Positions 45,742 through 55,802 of a stretch of 64,000 bases of DNA are shown here, piece by piece. Location: the NCBI RefSeq assembly GCF_004358105.1, contig NZ_SMYL01000004.1, positions 124,001 to 188,000 on the forward strand, read 5' to 3'. Every line of letters starts with the position of its first letter. Position 1 is the stretch's first letter. Below the pieces are notes generated by a model. It ran no database searches and was not told the origin of the DNA. It worked only from the letters and a program-made list of their open reading frames with translations. A program made the translations under genes and the position numbers. Source of the DNA: Sapientia aquatica. Its GTDB lineage: Bacteria; Pseudomonadota; Gammaproteobacteria; Burkholderiales; Burkholderiaceae_D.

Positions 45742-48615
45742 ATGACGCTAATTTCACTACGCAATGCTGTTGCCAGCGCCGTGTTGCTGGTTCTTTCTTG
45801 GTCAGCGTACAGCGCGATCAATTTATCCGAACCGTTGCCGATCAATCCGCTCGTCAAAACCGGCAAACTGCCTAACGGCTTAAGCTATTTCATCCAAAAA
45901 AATCCCAAGCCAGAAAAGCGTGTAGAACTGCGCTTAGTAGTCAAAGCTGGTTCGATTTTGGAAGACGACGATCAACAAGGTTTGGCGCATTTTACCGAGC
46001 ACATGGCATTTAACGGTTCGCGCCATTTTAAGAAACATGAACTGATTTCGTATCTGCAATCGATCGGCGTCAAATTCGGTGCAGACTTAAATGCCTATAC
46101 CAGCTTTGACGAAACAGTCTATATCCTGCCTATCCCAACCGACAAAAAAGAAAACCTAGAAAAAGGCATGTTGGTATTAGAAGACTGGGCGCAAGGCGTA
46201 AGCATGAACGATGCGGATATCGATTCAGAACGCAATATCGTTTTGGAAGAAGCACGCTTGGGCAAAGGCGCTTCTGACCGCATGAATAAACAATTCTACC
46301 CAGCTTTATTTAACGGTTCGCGCTATGCCGAACGTTTGCCTATCGGTAAAGAAGACATCATCAGCAATTTTAAATACGACGTAATCAAACGCTTTTATGC
46401 GGATTGGTATCGTCCTAATTTGATGGCGGTTTTTGTCGTTGGTGATATTGATCCGAGCAAAGCCGAGCAAATGGTCAAGGCGCATTTTGGCAAATTAAAA
46501 AATCCTAAAAATGAACGTCCACGCACCTATGCGCCTATCCCAGCCGATTCGGACAATGCTGGCTTAGTGGTCACGGACAAAGAAGCCACCAACAATATTG
46601 TGTTGATTCGTTACCCGATCAAACCTAAGCAAACTGAAAAAACCATCGCTGATTACCGCGAAACGCTGATCAAAACTTTGGCTGGTTCTATCTTGGCGCA
46701 ACGTTTTCAAGAGTTGACTCAACAAGCCTCACCGCCGTTTTTAGGCGGTGGCAGCGGCACCGAAGCGATTGCGCCGGGCTATGAATTTTTCTCTTCCTCG
46801 GCCGCGATTGGTCGTGCTGGAGTTGAGCCTGCGATTGCTGCATTGATTCAAGAAAATCACCGCGCCCAACAATTTGGCTTTACCGCCGACGAATTAGATC
46901 GCGCCAAAAAGAATCATCTGCGCCAATTCGAGCAGTTTTATAACGAGCGCGATAAATCCAATTCCGCCGATTATGCCGCCGAATATATTCGTCATTTCTT
47001 AGTACAAGAATCGATTCCTGGCATCGTCAACGAATACCGCTACGTGCGCGAATTGCTACCAACGATTAGCTTAGACGACGTCAATAATTACGCCAAAAAT
47101 TCGATTCCGACCAAGGCCAATAAACTGGTCACCTACATGGGCTCGAACAAAGAAGGCGAAGCGATTCCGACCAAAGAGCAGTTATTGAGCTGGACAGAAA
47201 AATCCGAAGCCACTTTGGTTAGCGCCAATGCCGCTAAAGCGATTCCCACCTCGCTGATGGCCCAACCACCTAAAGCGGGACAGATCGTTTCCGAATCCGA
47301 AAACAAGGTATTGGGATTGACTGAATTAACCTTATCGAACGGCTTAAAAGTCATTCTCAAGCCAACCGATTTTAAAGGCGACCAAATCTTGTTATCGGCC
47401 ACGCGCTTTGGCGGACAATCGCTGTTCTCGGACGCAGATATGTTCAACGCGCGGTATTCCACATCGGTCATGAGTGCCATGGGTTTTGCCGAATTTACGC
47501 CGACCGAGATTCCAAAAATCTTGGCAGGCAAATCAGTACGCTTCCAAACCGCACTAGGTAACTACACCGAGAGCTTGAAAGGTTATGCCGGCAGCAACGA
47601 TGTCGAGGCCTTATTCCAAACCTTGGTATTGCGCTTAACCGCACCGCGCAAGGATGCCGATTTATTCACTTCATTCATTAGCAGCGCGCAAGATGCAACC
47701 AAAAATTCAGCCGCGCGGCCTGAATCGATTTTCTCCACCACCTTGTCGCGCACGCTATACAACAATCACCCACGCTTGACCTTGGAAGCCAAACCGGACG
47801 ATTTCACCCATATCACGCTGGACCGTGCAGCAGAGATTTACAACCAACGTTTTGCTAGCGCTAAAGGTTACACCTTCATCCTCGTGGGTAGCTTCAATAG
47901 CGCCACGGTTAAGCCCTTAATCGCGACGTATTTAGCTAGCTTGCCGACCAATGATATTCCGGTGAGCTATCAGGATTTAAATATTCGTCCTGTCACTGGC
48001 GTGGTCAAAAAAGATGTGCATAGCGGCAGCGAACCGAAGAGCCAAGTATCCATCGTTTTCACCGGTGTGGCGCAGTATTCGAAGGAAGAGAACATGCGCT
48101 TAGGCGCCTTGATGGAAGTCATGAATTTGCGCATCATCGACAATCTGCGTGAGAAGCTGTCTTTGATTTATGGCGGCGGTATGAGCGGCTCGATTGATCG
48201 CGTGCCCTACCAAAATTACCGTATCAACATCGGCCTGCCTTGCGGCCCTGAAAATGTGGATAAAGTGATTGCCGCGACCTTTGCTGAAATCAACAAGATG
48301 AAGCAACAAGGCCCGACCAAAGAAGAACTCGATAAAGTGAAATCGAACTGGACCAAGAGCCACGACATTGGTATGCGCACCAACGAACTGTGGTTGAGTT
48401 ATCTGCAAGACGCAACGTTATACAACACCGATGCGGCGGATATTTTAACGGTCGATCAGCGCATTAATGCAATCACCTTAGACGACATCAAAGCAGCGGC
48501 AAATCGTTATTTCAATACCGATAATTATGTGCAAGCGGTGCTGTATCCTGAAGTGAAAGCTGCGGAGGCGGCGGATAAAACAGTCGATCAAACAATTAAG
48601 CAAATGGCGCAATGA
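45742..48615 (+). CDS. M16 family zinc peptidase (pitrilysin-like), exported
   Basis: About 957 residues from ATG 45742, which begins a signal peptide (SAVLLVLSWSAYSA); the longer frame upstream lies inside the GNAT gene. The inverted zinc motif HFTEH (with the later Glu in SERNIVLEEARLG) lies in the first M16 domain; the second M16 domain begins near VLGLTELTLSNGLKVILKP and lacks HxxEH, as expected. A periplasmic two-domain protease similar to PqqL. Followed by a strong terminator. Confidence 0.92.
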   Translation: MTLISLRNAVASAVLLVLSWSAYSAINLSEPLPINPLVKTGKLPNGLSYFIQKNPKPEKRVELRLVVKAGSILEDDDQQGLAHFTEHMAFNGSRHFKKHELISYLQSIGVKFGADLNAYTSFDETVYILPIPTDKKENLEKGMLVLEDWAQGVSMNDADIDSERNIVLEEARLGKGASDRMNKQFYPALFNGSRYAERLPIGKEDIISNFKYDVIKRFYADWYRPNLMAVFVVGDIDPSKAEQMVKAHFGKLKNPKNERPRTYAPIPADSDNAGLVVTDKEATNNIVLIRYPIKPKQTEKTIADYRETLIKTLAGSILAQRFQELTQQASPPFLGGGSGTEAIAPGYEFFSSSAAIGRAGVEPAIAALIQENHRAQQFGFTADELDRAKKNHLRQFEQFYNERDKSNSADYAAEYIRHFLVQESIPGIVNEYRYVRELLPTISLDDVNNYAKNSIPTKANKLVTYMGSNKEGEAIPTKEQLLSWTEKSEATLVSANAAKAIPTSLMAQPPKAGQIVSESENKVLGLTELTLSNGLKVILKPTDFKGDQILLSATRFGGQSLFSDADMFNARYSTSVMSAMGFAEFTPTEIPKILAGKSVRFQTALGNYTESLKGYAGSNDVEALFQTLVLRLTAPRKDADLFTSFISSAQDATKNSAARPESIFSTTLSRTLYNNHPRLTLEAKPDDFTHITLDRAAEIYNQRFASAKGYTFILVGSFNSATVKPLIATYLASLPTNDIPVSYQDLNIRPVTGVVKKDVHSGSEPKSQVSIVFTGVAQYSKEENMRLGALMEVMNLRIIDNLREKLSLIYGGGMSGSIDRVPYQNYRINIGLPCGPENVDKVIAATFAEINKMKQQGPTKEELDKVKSNWTKSHDIGMRTNELWLSYLQDATLYNTDAADILTVDQRINAITLDDIKAAANRYFNTDNYVQAVLYPEVKAAEAADKTVDQTIKQMAQ

Positions 48616-48645
48616 GGTAGTTAGCAGCGACCGTTTTACCGAACA

Positions 48646-48672
48646 GGGCTCGGGTTTCCGAGCCCTTTTTTT
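48646..48672 (+). terminator. Terminator after the M16 peptidase gene
   Basis: GGGCTCGG (48646-48653) / CCGAGCCC (48658-48665) with a GTTT loop, then seven T. Confidence 0.94.
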
Positions 48673-48703
48673 ATTTCATCGCTTCCGTCCAATTTAGGAA
48701 TCG

Positions 48704-48786
48704 CGAACTCCGTAGGGACGCGCCTCGTTGATGCCTTGGTGAATTAACGTCCGGCGTAAATTAACAAAGCACCCACAAGGGGTGCC
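48704..48786 (+). repeat. Dispersed MITE-like repeat, copy A
   Basis: 83 bases beginning GAACTCCGTAGGGACGC and ending GCACCCACAAGGGGTGCC. It aligns along its length with 48853-48934. Both ends carry GGYRCCC-type inverted sequence, so the unit is quasi-palindromic. Confidence 0.75.
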
Positions 48787-48852
48787 AATACGATATGAAC
48801 GATAAGCCGTTTTCTGATAATTCCCCAAGCGGTGATAACGTTTCAAACTTCC

Positions 48853-48934
48853 GAACTCCGTAGGGGCGCCCCTCGTGGGCGCCTTGGTGAATGACCGCAT
48901 GGCGTAAATTAAAAAGGCACCCACGTGGGTTGCC
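48853..48934 (+). repeat. Dispersed MITE-like repeat, copy B
   Basis: 82 bases, same order of blocks as copy A: GAACTCCGTAGGGGCGC, GCCTTGGTGAAT, GGCGTAAATTAA, then GGCACCCACGTGGGTTGCC. Its left block GGCGCCCCTCGTGGGCGCC is roughly the inverse of its right block. It lies between the convergent M16 and GDPD genes. Confidence 0.75.
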
Positions 48935-48965
48935 GCTGCTGCCTTAACGCTCCGCGCTGCGACAT

Positions 48966-50387
48966 CTATTTTAACATCGCATTCCGCGCAGCCAACGCCG
49001 TTGGGGTGAAGTCGCTGAACACGCCGTCCACGCCAGCGCGATAAAAGGCGATGTATTCGGCTATCGGGTCGCCTTTGTATAGTCCGGCTAAATACTTCGC
49101 CTCATTGCGGAAGGTAAACACATGAACGAATAGGCCAAGTTTGTGCGCGTCATTAATTACCGTACTTGGTTTGATGAGATTTACCTCAGCTAGCCCAGTC
49201 TTGTTAGCAGCGCTATTGCTTGGCACAATAAGGTGCAACATTGCCTCTGGCTTCCAGATCCCAATCCCATCGGCATACGTTTTCACTTCAGCCAAACCTG
49301 CTGGTGTCAACATCACGCCAAAGGTACGCGGGTCGCCTGCCAAGGTCCAACTATAGGGACGCCCGCTGACGAAAGTATCTGGGGTTGGCGTGATAAAAAT
49401 GGTTTCCCCGGTTTGAAAGTTAACCGCGTTTCCATCGACGAGTTGCACTACTTTTGTGGCCAGGCCAACCGAACGTAGGTATTTCAAACTGGCTGGGTCA
49501 AAACTCTGAACGAACACCGGCGCATTTTTATGATTAAGTTGATTGTGAACGATCACTTGCAAAATCGCGTCTTCAAACGGGTGTCCACCGGGGACGCCGC
49601 AGCCATTAGCGATGGCTTGCGCGTTATTCCAAATCGGGTTCTTACTTTCGGGATAAGTACTAATTACTCGTCCGGTAGCGACACTTTTCGCTTTGGCGAT
49701 ATCGATGACTTCTTGAAACGTCAAAATCGGCAACTTACCGTTAAACTCTGCCGGACGTTCGTCACGCGCATCATAAGTGGTGCCGCCTATCCATTGCTTT
49801 AATTCAGCGAGCGTGAAGTCGCTAATAGACCAATCGTTAATGTGCGCTTCACCATCAACAATTAACGCCTGTAATGGCGACTTTGGGTCGTTAGGATTAG
49901 TTACATCAGTCAGATATTGCGCTGGTCCATTCTCGGGCAAATTCGGATAAGCCACGTCCCGCAGCACGCCAGTACCGATGCGCTTGCGCGCAGCAACGAT
50001 GGGATTCGTTTTTGCCACCTCTGCCACGTTGGTGTTGTCGCTCATCCACGGATTATGGCGAGCCACCAAAACGCAATCCTTGGTCATGTGCAAATCTAAC
50101 TCGAGTGAATCTGCACCAGCATCGGCGGCCTGCGCATACGACATCCGCGTTTCTTCTGGATACAAACCGGGCAAACCACGATGTCCAATGACTAGCGGAA
50201 GATTTCCATCTAATGTGTTCCACGCGGTCGGTAAAGTCTGAATGGGATGAGCGGAACCAATGCTGACACTGCCACATCCGCTGACAGCTAAAGAGCCAGC
50301 AATCAACGTGACTTGAGTAATTAATTTGAAAAATAATGAAGGACTTGGGCGTGGGGACATAAACAGCCGATTGAAGTGATAGGACAT
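48966..50387 (-). CDS. Glycerophosphodiester phosphodiesterase, lipoprotein
   Basis: Up to 473 residues (Met10 is an alternative start). Lipoprotein signal with lipobox LAVSGC near residue 38. GDPD catalytic motifs: VIGHRGLPGLYPEET (HRG and the metal Glu), LELDLHMTKDCVLVARHNPW (ELD and the second His). It cleaves glycerophosphodiesters to glycerol-3-phosphate plus alcohol. Larger than cytosolic UgpQ (about 250), matching periplasmic GlpQ-type enzymes with insertions. Follows the TonB receptor gene on the same strand. Confidence 0.92.
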   Translation of the reverse strand: MSYHFNRLFMSPRPSPSLFFKLITQVTLIAGSLAVSGCGSVSIGSAHPIQTLPTAWNTLDGNLPLVIGHRGLPGLYPEETRMSYAQAADAGADSLELDLHMTKDCVLVARHNPWMSDNTNVAEVAKTNPIVAARKRIGTGVLRDVAYPNLPENGPAQYLTDVTNPNDPKSPLQALIVDGEAHINDWSISDFTLAELKQWIGGTTYDARDERPAEFNGKLPILTFQEVIDIAKAKSVATGRVISTYPESKNPIWNNAQAIANGCGVPGGHPFEDAILQVIVHNQLNHKNAPVFVQSFDPASLKYLRSVGLATKVVQLVDGNAVNFQTGETIFITPTPDTFVSGRPYSWTLAGDPRTFGVMLTPAGLAEVKTYADGIGIWKPEAMLHLIVPSNSAANKTGLAEVNLIKPSTVINDAHKLGLFVHVFTFRNEAKYLAGLYKGDPIAEYIAFYRAGVDGVFSDFTPTALAARNAMLK

Positions 50388-50421
50388 ACTAACTACGCGT
50401 ACAGCACTGCGGGTAAAACAT

Positions 50422-50447
50422 GGCCGGAACCAATCATGGCTCCGGCC
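50422..50447 (-). terminator. Hairpin between the TonB receptor and GDPD genes
   Basis: GGCCGGA (50422-50428) / TCCGGCC (50441-50447) with inner CCA/TGG pairs. Read on the minus strand it is followed by ATGTTTTAC. It starts 8 bases after the receptor stop codon. Confidence 0.65.
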
Positions 50448-50454
50448 GATGAGT

Positions 50455-52689
50455 TTACAACTTACCGCTAAACGTCAAGAACAACTGACGTGGAGCACCT
50501 GACAATATGGTCTGGTTAGTTCCATTTGGATCGGTTTCAGGGAAACCGTTTGAACCGATTGTGGAATAGTATTTTTTGCCCAATACATTATCCACATTGA
50601 GTTGAATCGTCACATCGTGCAAGCCAACCAACGATGCTTGTTTGTAGCCACCCGATAAATTGGTCACCACAAACGAAGGCACTTGACCGTCATTGGTATA
50701 AGTGTAGAAACGCTTGTCAGTGAACTTGCTTTCTACGCGACCAAACCAGCCAGCCTGTTCGTACGACAATTCTGTCGTGAACATTTTCTTTGGTGAATCC
50801 ACGACTTGCTTTCCGCTGACAGGAACAATCACGCCGCTATCGGAGTAGTTGTCTTTGTATTTGGAATCGTTGTAAGTAAAGGAGTTGAACCACGATACTT
50901 GTGGACTAATTTTCCACACTGCAGCTGCTTCCAAACCATTTGTTCCGACTGAACCAACGTTGACGAATGTGCTTGGGCAGCCAACGATACCGGCGCAAGT
51001 TGCTACGCTGATCAGACGATCTTTAAAGTCGGCATGGTAGACGGTCAACGAGCCAGACAAAGTGCCGCGGTTAAAACGATAACCTAAATCAAACGTGGTT
51101 GAAGTTTCTGGTTTGATCGAACCTTTGCTCAGGTTGAAAGCAGTTTGTGATTGCGAAAACGGACCACTTACACCTGGTTGAAACGCACGCATATTTTCCG
51201 CTACCGATGCAAACAATTCGTCTTGCTTATTCACGGCATAGCTCAAACCCAATTGCGGCAAAAAGTTCTTCGAAGCGGTCAAAGTACCTGCGGCGCGAGT
51301 TCCAACGATGTCAGTCGCATCGATAGTAACCCTCGGCGACTTAAAGCCGAAGTTTGCAGTCAAACTGTTGTTGAGCATCGAAACCGTGTCTTGCAGATAA
51401 AACTGTGTTGTTGTCGTGGTGAAGTCTTGTTGGAAAGCAGTCGCCATCGGGTTCGACAAGAAAAAGTCGGAATTGTCAGGGCCTGTGATGGCGTAGTAAT
51501 TACGTGTCAAGGTGTGCAGACTGCGTTCTGCCCAGATACCACCATTAACGGTGTTTTGTCCTGCATACCAAGTCAAATCACTCGTCACACCATCGCGTCC
51601 GATTGAGTATTCGGTAGTACGAATTGAAATAGGAACGGTTGCAGACGATGGTGTATAAGGCGTGTACCAATGTCCTTGACCTTTGTCGCTGTGGTGATAG
51701 TAAGTCGTTTTTAAATCGGTTGATTCGGTTAATTTATTATCCAGTGACACACCACCTAAGTAGTCTTTGCGCAGACCACGTCCCAAATAATAAGCGTCAT
51801 CCAAACTATTTACACCGCCAGTGAAGATGCCTTTAGCTGCATTCACCGCACGTTGCCAATCCGGCGCGTAATTGTCCCAATTCCAGCCCAGACGACGTGT
51901 CATGTCGAGCGACATATCTTGGTAATCTGTTTCATCGCGATTGGAGTAATCAAAGAACACGCTCAGTTTATTGTCGCCAAAATTGTGTACCAATTTAGCG
52001 TTAACCATGTCTTGATCTTGCGGACCATCGCCTTTCCATTTTTCGGCGCGTTGACGTGTCACGCTGATGTAGGCCTTGGTACCCGAATCCAACAAGCCAG
52101 TATCATAACGTGCGAACGTGCGATACGTGCTGTCGCTACCAAATGTTTGCGCGCCAGTGAGTTCCATTTTATTGCTAGGATCGCTGGAGAAAAATTGCAC
52201 AGTACCACCCAAGTTACTCGTTGATGCTGTACCTACAGCACCAGCGCCTTGGGACAAGGTGACACGACCAATGTTTTCAGATGAGATTGCGCGGCTGATG
52301 TGCAAACCGTTGTTATTGCCATAGCTCATATCGCCCAACGGAATACCATCGAGCGTAAAACCCATTTGATTTTGGTTAAAGCCACGCACGCTAAAGCGTG
52401 TAGACCACTCATACGATCCGAATGGATCGGCTGAAGTAAAGCTCACACCAGGCAATTTTTCCAAGGTCTTTAACGGGCTAGTTCCTGGCAGCGCTTTAGC
52501 TAAATCTTCTTGCGTAATATTTTGAACTTGGCGAGTTTGTCCTTCACCAAAAACAGTAACAACTGCTGGCGCATCGACAGCAGTATTGGCATCGCTATTA
52601 GCATCAGCTACTGGTGCGGAAAACGCATAGCCAGCTAAGGCTTGCAACACGCAGAAACATAGCGTCTTTAAACGGTATTGATTGACCAT
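50455..52689 (-). CDS. TonB-dependent outer membrane receptor
   Basis: 744 residues. Signal peptide ending YAFS-A, a short N-terminal acidic linker, the plug domain (about 60-170: NITQEDLAKALPGTSPLKTL, FSVRGFNQNQMGFTLDGIPL), and a 22-strand barrel with TonB-receptor C-terminal pattern (VTIQLNVDNVLGKKYYST, APRQLFLTFSGKL). No N-terminal STN signalling domain. The ligand is not recognisable; the nearby GDPD suggests a phosphodiester or similar nutrient, which is inference. No Fur box seen upstream. Confidence 0.92.
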   Translation of the reverse strand: MVNQYRLKTLCFCVLQALAGYAFSAPVADANSDANTAVDAPAVVTVFGEGQTRQVQNITQEDLAKALPGTSPLKTLEKLPGVSFTSADPFGSYEWSTRFSVRGFNQNQMGFTLDGIPLGDMSYGNNNGLHISRAISSENIGRVTLSQGAGAVGTASTSNLGGTVQFFSSDPSNKMELTGAQTFGSDSTYRTFARYDTGLLDSGTKAYISVTRQRAEKWKGDGPQDQDMVNAKLVHNFGDNKLSVFFDYSNRDETDYQDMSLDMTRRLGWNWDNYAPDWQRAVNAAKGIFTGGVNSLDDAYYLGRGLRKDYLGGVSLDNKLTESTDLKTTYYHHSDKGQGHWYTPYTPSSATVPISIRTTEYSIGRDGVTSDLTWYAGQNTVNGGIWAERSLHTLTRNYYAITGPDNSDFFLSNPMATAFQQDFTTTTTQFYLQDTVSMLNNSLTANFGFKSPRVTIDATDIVGTRAAGTLTASKNFLPQLGLSYAVNKQDELFASVAENMRAFQPGVSGPFSQSQTAFNLSKGSIKPETSTTFDLGYRFNRGTLSGSLTVYHADFKDRLISVATCAGIVGCPSTFVNVGSVGTNGLEAAAVWKISPQVSWFNSFTYNDSKYKDNYSDSGVIVPVSGKQVVDSPKKMFTTELSYEQAGWFGRVESKFTDKRFYTYTNDGQVPSFVVTNLSGGYKQASLVGLHDVTIQLNVDNVLGKKYYSTIGSNGFPETDPNGTNQTILSGAPRQLFLTFSGKL

Positions 52690-53263
52690 AGTAGAAATCT
52701 CTCAGTAATTTTTTTAAAAAATTGACGAATAAAAAGTAGGAATAATTTGACTGTCGAAGAAATGGTTCACACATTGCAACTGTCAAGGCCGCGACTATAT
52801 AGAAGAAATATGACGATAAGATGAATGGCGAATTAACGACTGTGTACTTTTTGCGACGGTATGCGCTTAAATGTCAATTCGACGCATTCGATGTATTAAA
52901 GGAGTGATCGCCAAAAGCATAAAGCGTGAACTATTCGAAAAACATTCCGCGTTAAGAAAAGATATTTAACAGTTGACCAGCATGTCAACGCGCATAAATT
53001 TATCGTGATCAGCGAGGGAAAAATCGAATAGCCATGCGGCACAATGCGCAGTTCAGTGACGAATTTGGTAGAAGCAGATGCAGTAATTCGAATTCATTTT
53101 TTATTCGCAGGATAAATTTAGTTAACCCAATTACTCGAAAGCCGAATTGATCGGCGCAGTAATTAACAAACATAGGACATCAATTAAAAAGGCACCCACA
53201 AGGGGTGCCTCTACAAAATTCGCGTTAATCAACCGTTCGACGATTACGTCAGGCTTGCACCGT
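52690..53263. other. Intergenic region upstream of the TonB receptor
   Basis: 574 bases between the receptor start and the end of the Lrp-type gene. AT-rich. No gene or RNA is recognised; it contains one partial dispersed repeat (53183-53209) and must hold the receptor promoter. Confidence 0.5.
53183..53209 (+). repeat. Dispersed repeat, partial copy C
   Basis: ATTAAAAAGG followed by CACCCACAAGGGGTGCC: same as the right end of copies A and B at 48.7-48.9 kb. The left block of the full unit is absent here. Confidence 0.7.
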
Positions 53264-53737
53264 TCACACCGCAATCCGCGTCTCGAACTTGCTGCGCAAG
53301 ATCGAAAAAAAACTTCGCACATTACGCACATTGGCGTGAGCAGCAAATAATCGATGTGCCAGCGCGTGGTAGGCCGGCATATCGGCCACCTGCAAAATCA
53401 ACACAAAATCCGGTCCGGGCGATACGCGATAACATTGCTGTACCGCCGCTTCCTTGGCGACCAATTGTTCAAACTCGATTAGGCGCTCAGTACTTTGCAC
53501 ATCCAAGGTAATTTCCACAATCGCACTCAAGCCCGCACCGACTTTGTCGGGATTCAAAATCGCGACTTGGCGCGCAATCACGCCTTGCTCGACTAATCGT
53601 TTAACTCGACGCAAACAAGTTGGTGCTGAAGCATGCACTAATTCAGCTAATTCATGATTAGTGCGCGCCGCATCGTCTTGTAACGCGACCAAAATACGCT
53701 TATCCAAATCGTCCAATTGCCAGTCATCGTTTTGCAT
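53264..53737 (-). CDS. Lrp/AsnC family transcriptional regulator
   Basis: About 157 residues from Met6 of the longest frame (53735-53737), which has GGAA upstream; the alternative ATG is at 53752. Winged HTH: LDDLDKRILVALQDDAARTN, LAELVHASAPTCLRRVKRL, VIARQVAILNPDKVG. The C-terminal RAM/AsnC domain follows (VEITLDVQSTERLIEFEQLV, GPDFVLILQVADMPAYHALA), which binds an amino acid effector. Divergent from glmS with repeated elements between. Confidence 0.92.
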   Translation of the reverse strand: MQNDDWQLDDLDKRILVALQDDAARTNHELAELVHASAPTCLRRVKRLVEQGVIARQVAILNPDKVGAGLSAIVEITLDVQSTERLIEFEQLVAKEAAVQQCYRVSPGPDFVLILQVADMPAYHALAHRLFAAHANVRNVRSFFSILRSKFETRIAV

Positions 53738-53741
53738 GAAT

Positions 53742-53782
53742 TTATATTCCATATTTAATCAACCAATGAAATTATATTCCAT
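53742..53782. promoter_or_regulatory. Direct repeats in the lrp-glmS divergent region
   Basis: TTATATTCCAT occurs at 53742-53752 and again at 53772-53782, exactly 30 bases apart (about three helical turns). Placement suggests binding sites for the adjacent Lrp-type protein, repressing itself; not proven. Confidence 0.4.
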
Positions 53783-53890
53783 TACCTTTACCGTTCGATT
53801 ATGTATTTCATTTGTATCAGAATTTCGACCAAAAATTTCATTTTACATACATTAGGATGCACACATTCTCTATTTTTAATGAGGTTCACT

Positions 53891-55708
53891 ATGTGTGGCA
53901 TCGTCGGCGCAGTAGCACAACGCAACATCACCCCAATTTTGCTGGAAGGCTTAAAACGGCTCGAATACCGTGGCTATGACTCCTGCGGCATCGCCTTGCA
54001 CACCAATGGAGAGCTGCAACGCTCGCGTAGCACAGCACGGGTAGCGGAACTAGAAAAGCAAATCGAGCAATCCGGCTTAAGCGGCTACACCGGCATCGCG
54101 CACACGCGTTGGGCTACCCACGGCGTGCCATCGACCGACAACGCGCACCCGCATTTTTCACGCGGACGAATCGCGCTGGTACACAACGGCATCATCGAAA
54201 ACCACGACGAACTACGCGCCGAATTACAAGGCTTAGGCTATGTATTTGAAAGCCAAACCGATACCGAAGTCATCGCCCATTTAGTCGATCATCTGTACCA
54301 AGGCGATTTATTTGAAACGCTGCAACAAGCAGTCAAACGCTTGCATGGCGCCTATGCCATCGCCGTCTTCTGCCGCGACGAACCGCACCGCGTAGTCGGT
54401 GCTCGCCAAGGTTCGCCCTTAATCGTCGGCGTAGGCCAAGGTGAGAACTTCTTAGCCTCAGACGCCATGGCTATCGCAGGCACAACCGATCAAATTATTT
54501 ATTTAGAAGAAGGCGATGTCGTCGATTTGCAATTGCAACGCTGCTGGATAGTGGACGCCAACGGTCAAGCAGTACAACGCGAAGTACGCACCGTACACGC
54601 GCACACCGGCGCAGCCGATTTAGGCCCATATCGCCACTACATGCAAAAAGAAATCTTCGAACAACCACGCGCCATCGGCGACACGCTCGAAGGCGTCACC
54701 GGCATCATGCCTGAACTATTTGGCGACAAAGCCTACGGGATTTTCAAAAAAATCGACTCGCTATTAATCCTCGCCTGCGGCACCAGTTACTACGCTGGCT
54801 TAACCGCCAAATACTGGATTGAATCAATCGCCAAAATCCCCGTTCAAGTCGAAGTCGCCAGCGAATACCGCTACCGCGACAGCGTGCCAAATCCGAATAG
54901 TTTGGTCGTCACGATTTCACAAAGCGGCGAAACCGCCGATACCTTAGCCGCGCTCAAACATGCGCGTTCGCTGGGCATGGAACACACACTCACCATTTGC
55001 AACGTATCCACGAGCGCAATGGTGCGCGAATGCGAATTGGCCTACATCACCCGCGCTGGGGTTGAAGTCGGCGTGGCATCCACCAAAGCCTTCACCACCC
55101 AATTAGCCGCCTTATTTTTATTGACGCTAGCACTGGCGCAAAGTAAAGGCCGCATCACCGAGCAACAAGAAAGCGATCACTTAAAAGCCATGCGCCACCT
55201 GCCCGTTGCAATCAGCGCAGTGCTAGCGTTAGAGCCACAAATCATCGCGTGGTCAGAAGACTTTGCGCGCTATGAAAACGCGCTGTTCTTGGGTCGCGGC
55301 ATGCATTACCCGATCGCATTAGAAGGCGCATTAAAGCTCAAAGAAATCTCGTACATCCACGCCGAAGCCTATCCCGCCGGTGAACTCAAACACGGCCCGT
55401 TAGCTTTAGTCACCAAAGAAATGCCGGTCGTCACGGTCGCACCAAAAGACTCGCTGCTAGAAAAACTAAAATCCAACATGCAAGAAGTCCGCGCCCGCGG
55501 CGGTGAGTTATACGTCTTCGCCGACGCTGATTCCAACATCATTTCTAGCGAAGGCGTGCACGTCATTCGCCTGCCAGAAAACTACGGACAGCTCTCACCC
55601 ATCCTGCACACAGTAGCGCTGCAATTGCTGGCTTATCACACAGCATTAGCAAGGGGAACGGATGTAGATAAGCCTCGAAATTTGGCTAAGAGTGTTACGG
55701 TGGAGTAG
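53891..55708 (+). CDS. glmS: Glutamine-fructose-6-phosphate aminotransferase (isomerising) GlmS
   Basis: 605 residues from ATG 53891 (GAGG at 53880-53883); the frame is open further upstream. The class II glutaminase has the Cys nucleophile directly after Met (MCGIVGAV), then [14 protein letters not shown] and [18 protein letters not shown]. Two SIS domains follow ([48 protein letters not shown]), ending [20 protein letters not shown]. Makes glucosamine-6-phosphate for cell wall and LPS. No glmS ribozyme is seen, as expected outside Firmicutes. Confidence 0.97.
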   Translation: MCGIVGAVAQRNITPILLEGLKRLEYRGYDSCGIALHTNGELQRSRSTARVAELEKQIEQSGLSGYTGIAHTRWATHGVPSTDNAHPHFSRGRIALVHNGIIENHDELRAELQGLGYVFESQTDTEVIAHLVDHLYQGDLFETLQQAVKRLHGAYAIAVFCRDEPHRVVGARQGSPLIVGVGQGENFLASDAMAIAGTTDQIIYLEEGDVVDLQLQRCWIVDANGQAVQREVRTVHAHTGAADLGPYRHYMQKEIFEQPRAIGDTLEGVTGIMPELFGDKAYGIFKKIDSLLILACGTSYYAGLTAKYWIESIAKIPVQVEVASEYRYRDSVPNPNSLVVTISQSGETADTLAALKHARSLGMEHTLTICNVSTSAMVRECELAYITRAGVEVGVASTKAFTTQLAALFLLTLALAQSKGRITEQQESDHLKAMRHLPVAISAVLALEPQIIAWSEDFARYENALFLGRGMHYPIALEGALKLKEISYIHAEAYPAGELKHGPLALVTKEMPVVTVAPKDSLLEKLKSNMQEVRARGGELYVFADADSNIISSEGVHVIRLPENYGQLSPILHTVALQLLAYHTALARGTDVDKPRNLAKSVTVE

Positions 55709-55769
55709 GGATTTGAAGCGAGGAATTTAATATTCCTCACCATTAAAGTCGTAAATTAATGAAAAAGAA

Positions 55770-55802
55770 AAATGCCCAACTTAAATCCCTATTTGGGCAT
55801 TT
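55770..55802 (+). terminator. Terminator after glmS
   Basis: AAATGCCCAA (55770-55779) / TTGGGCATTT (55793-55802) with a 13-base loop. Confidence 0.75.

Noticed and set aside
53891-53960. glmS ribozyme or GlmY/GlmZ-type pairing site upstream of glmS
   Set aside because: No conserved ribozyme core or known pairing sequence visible in the short leader.
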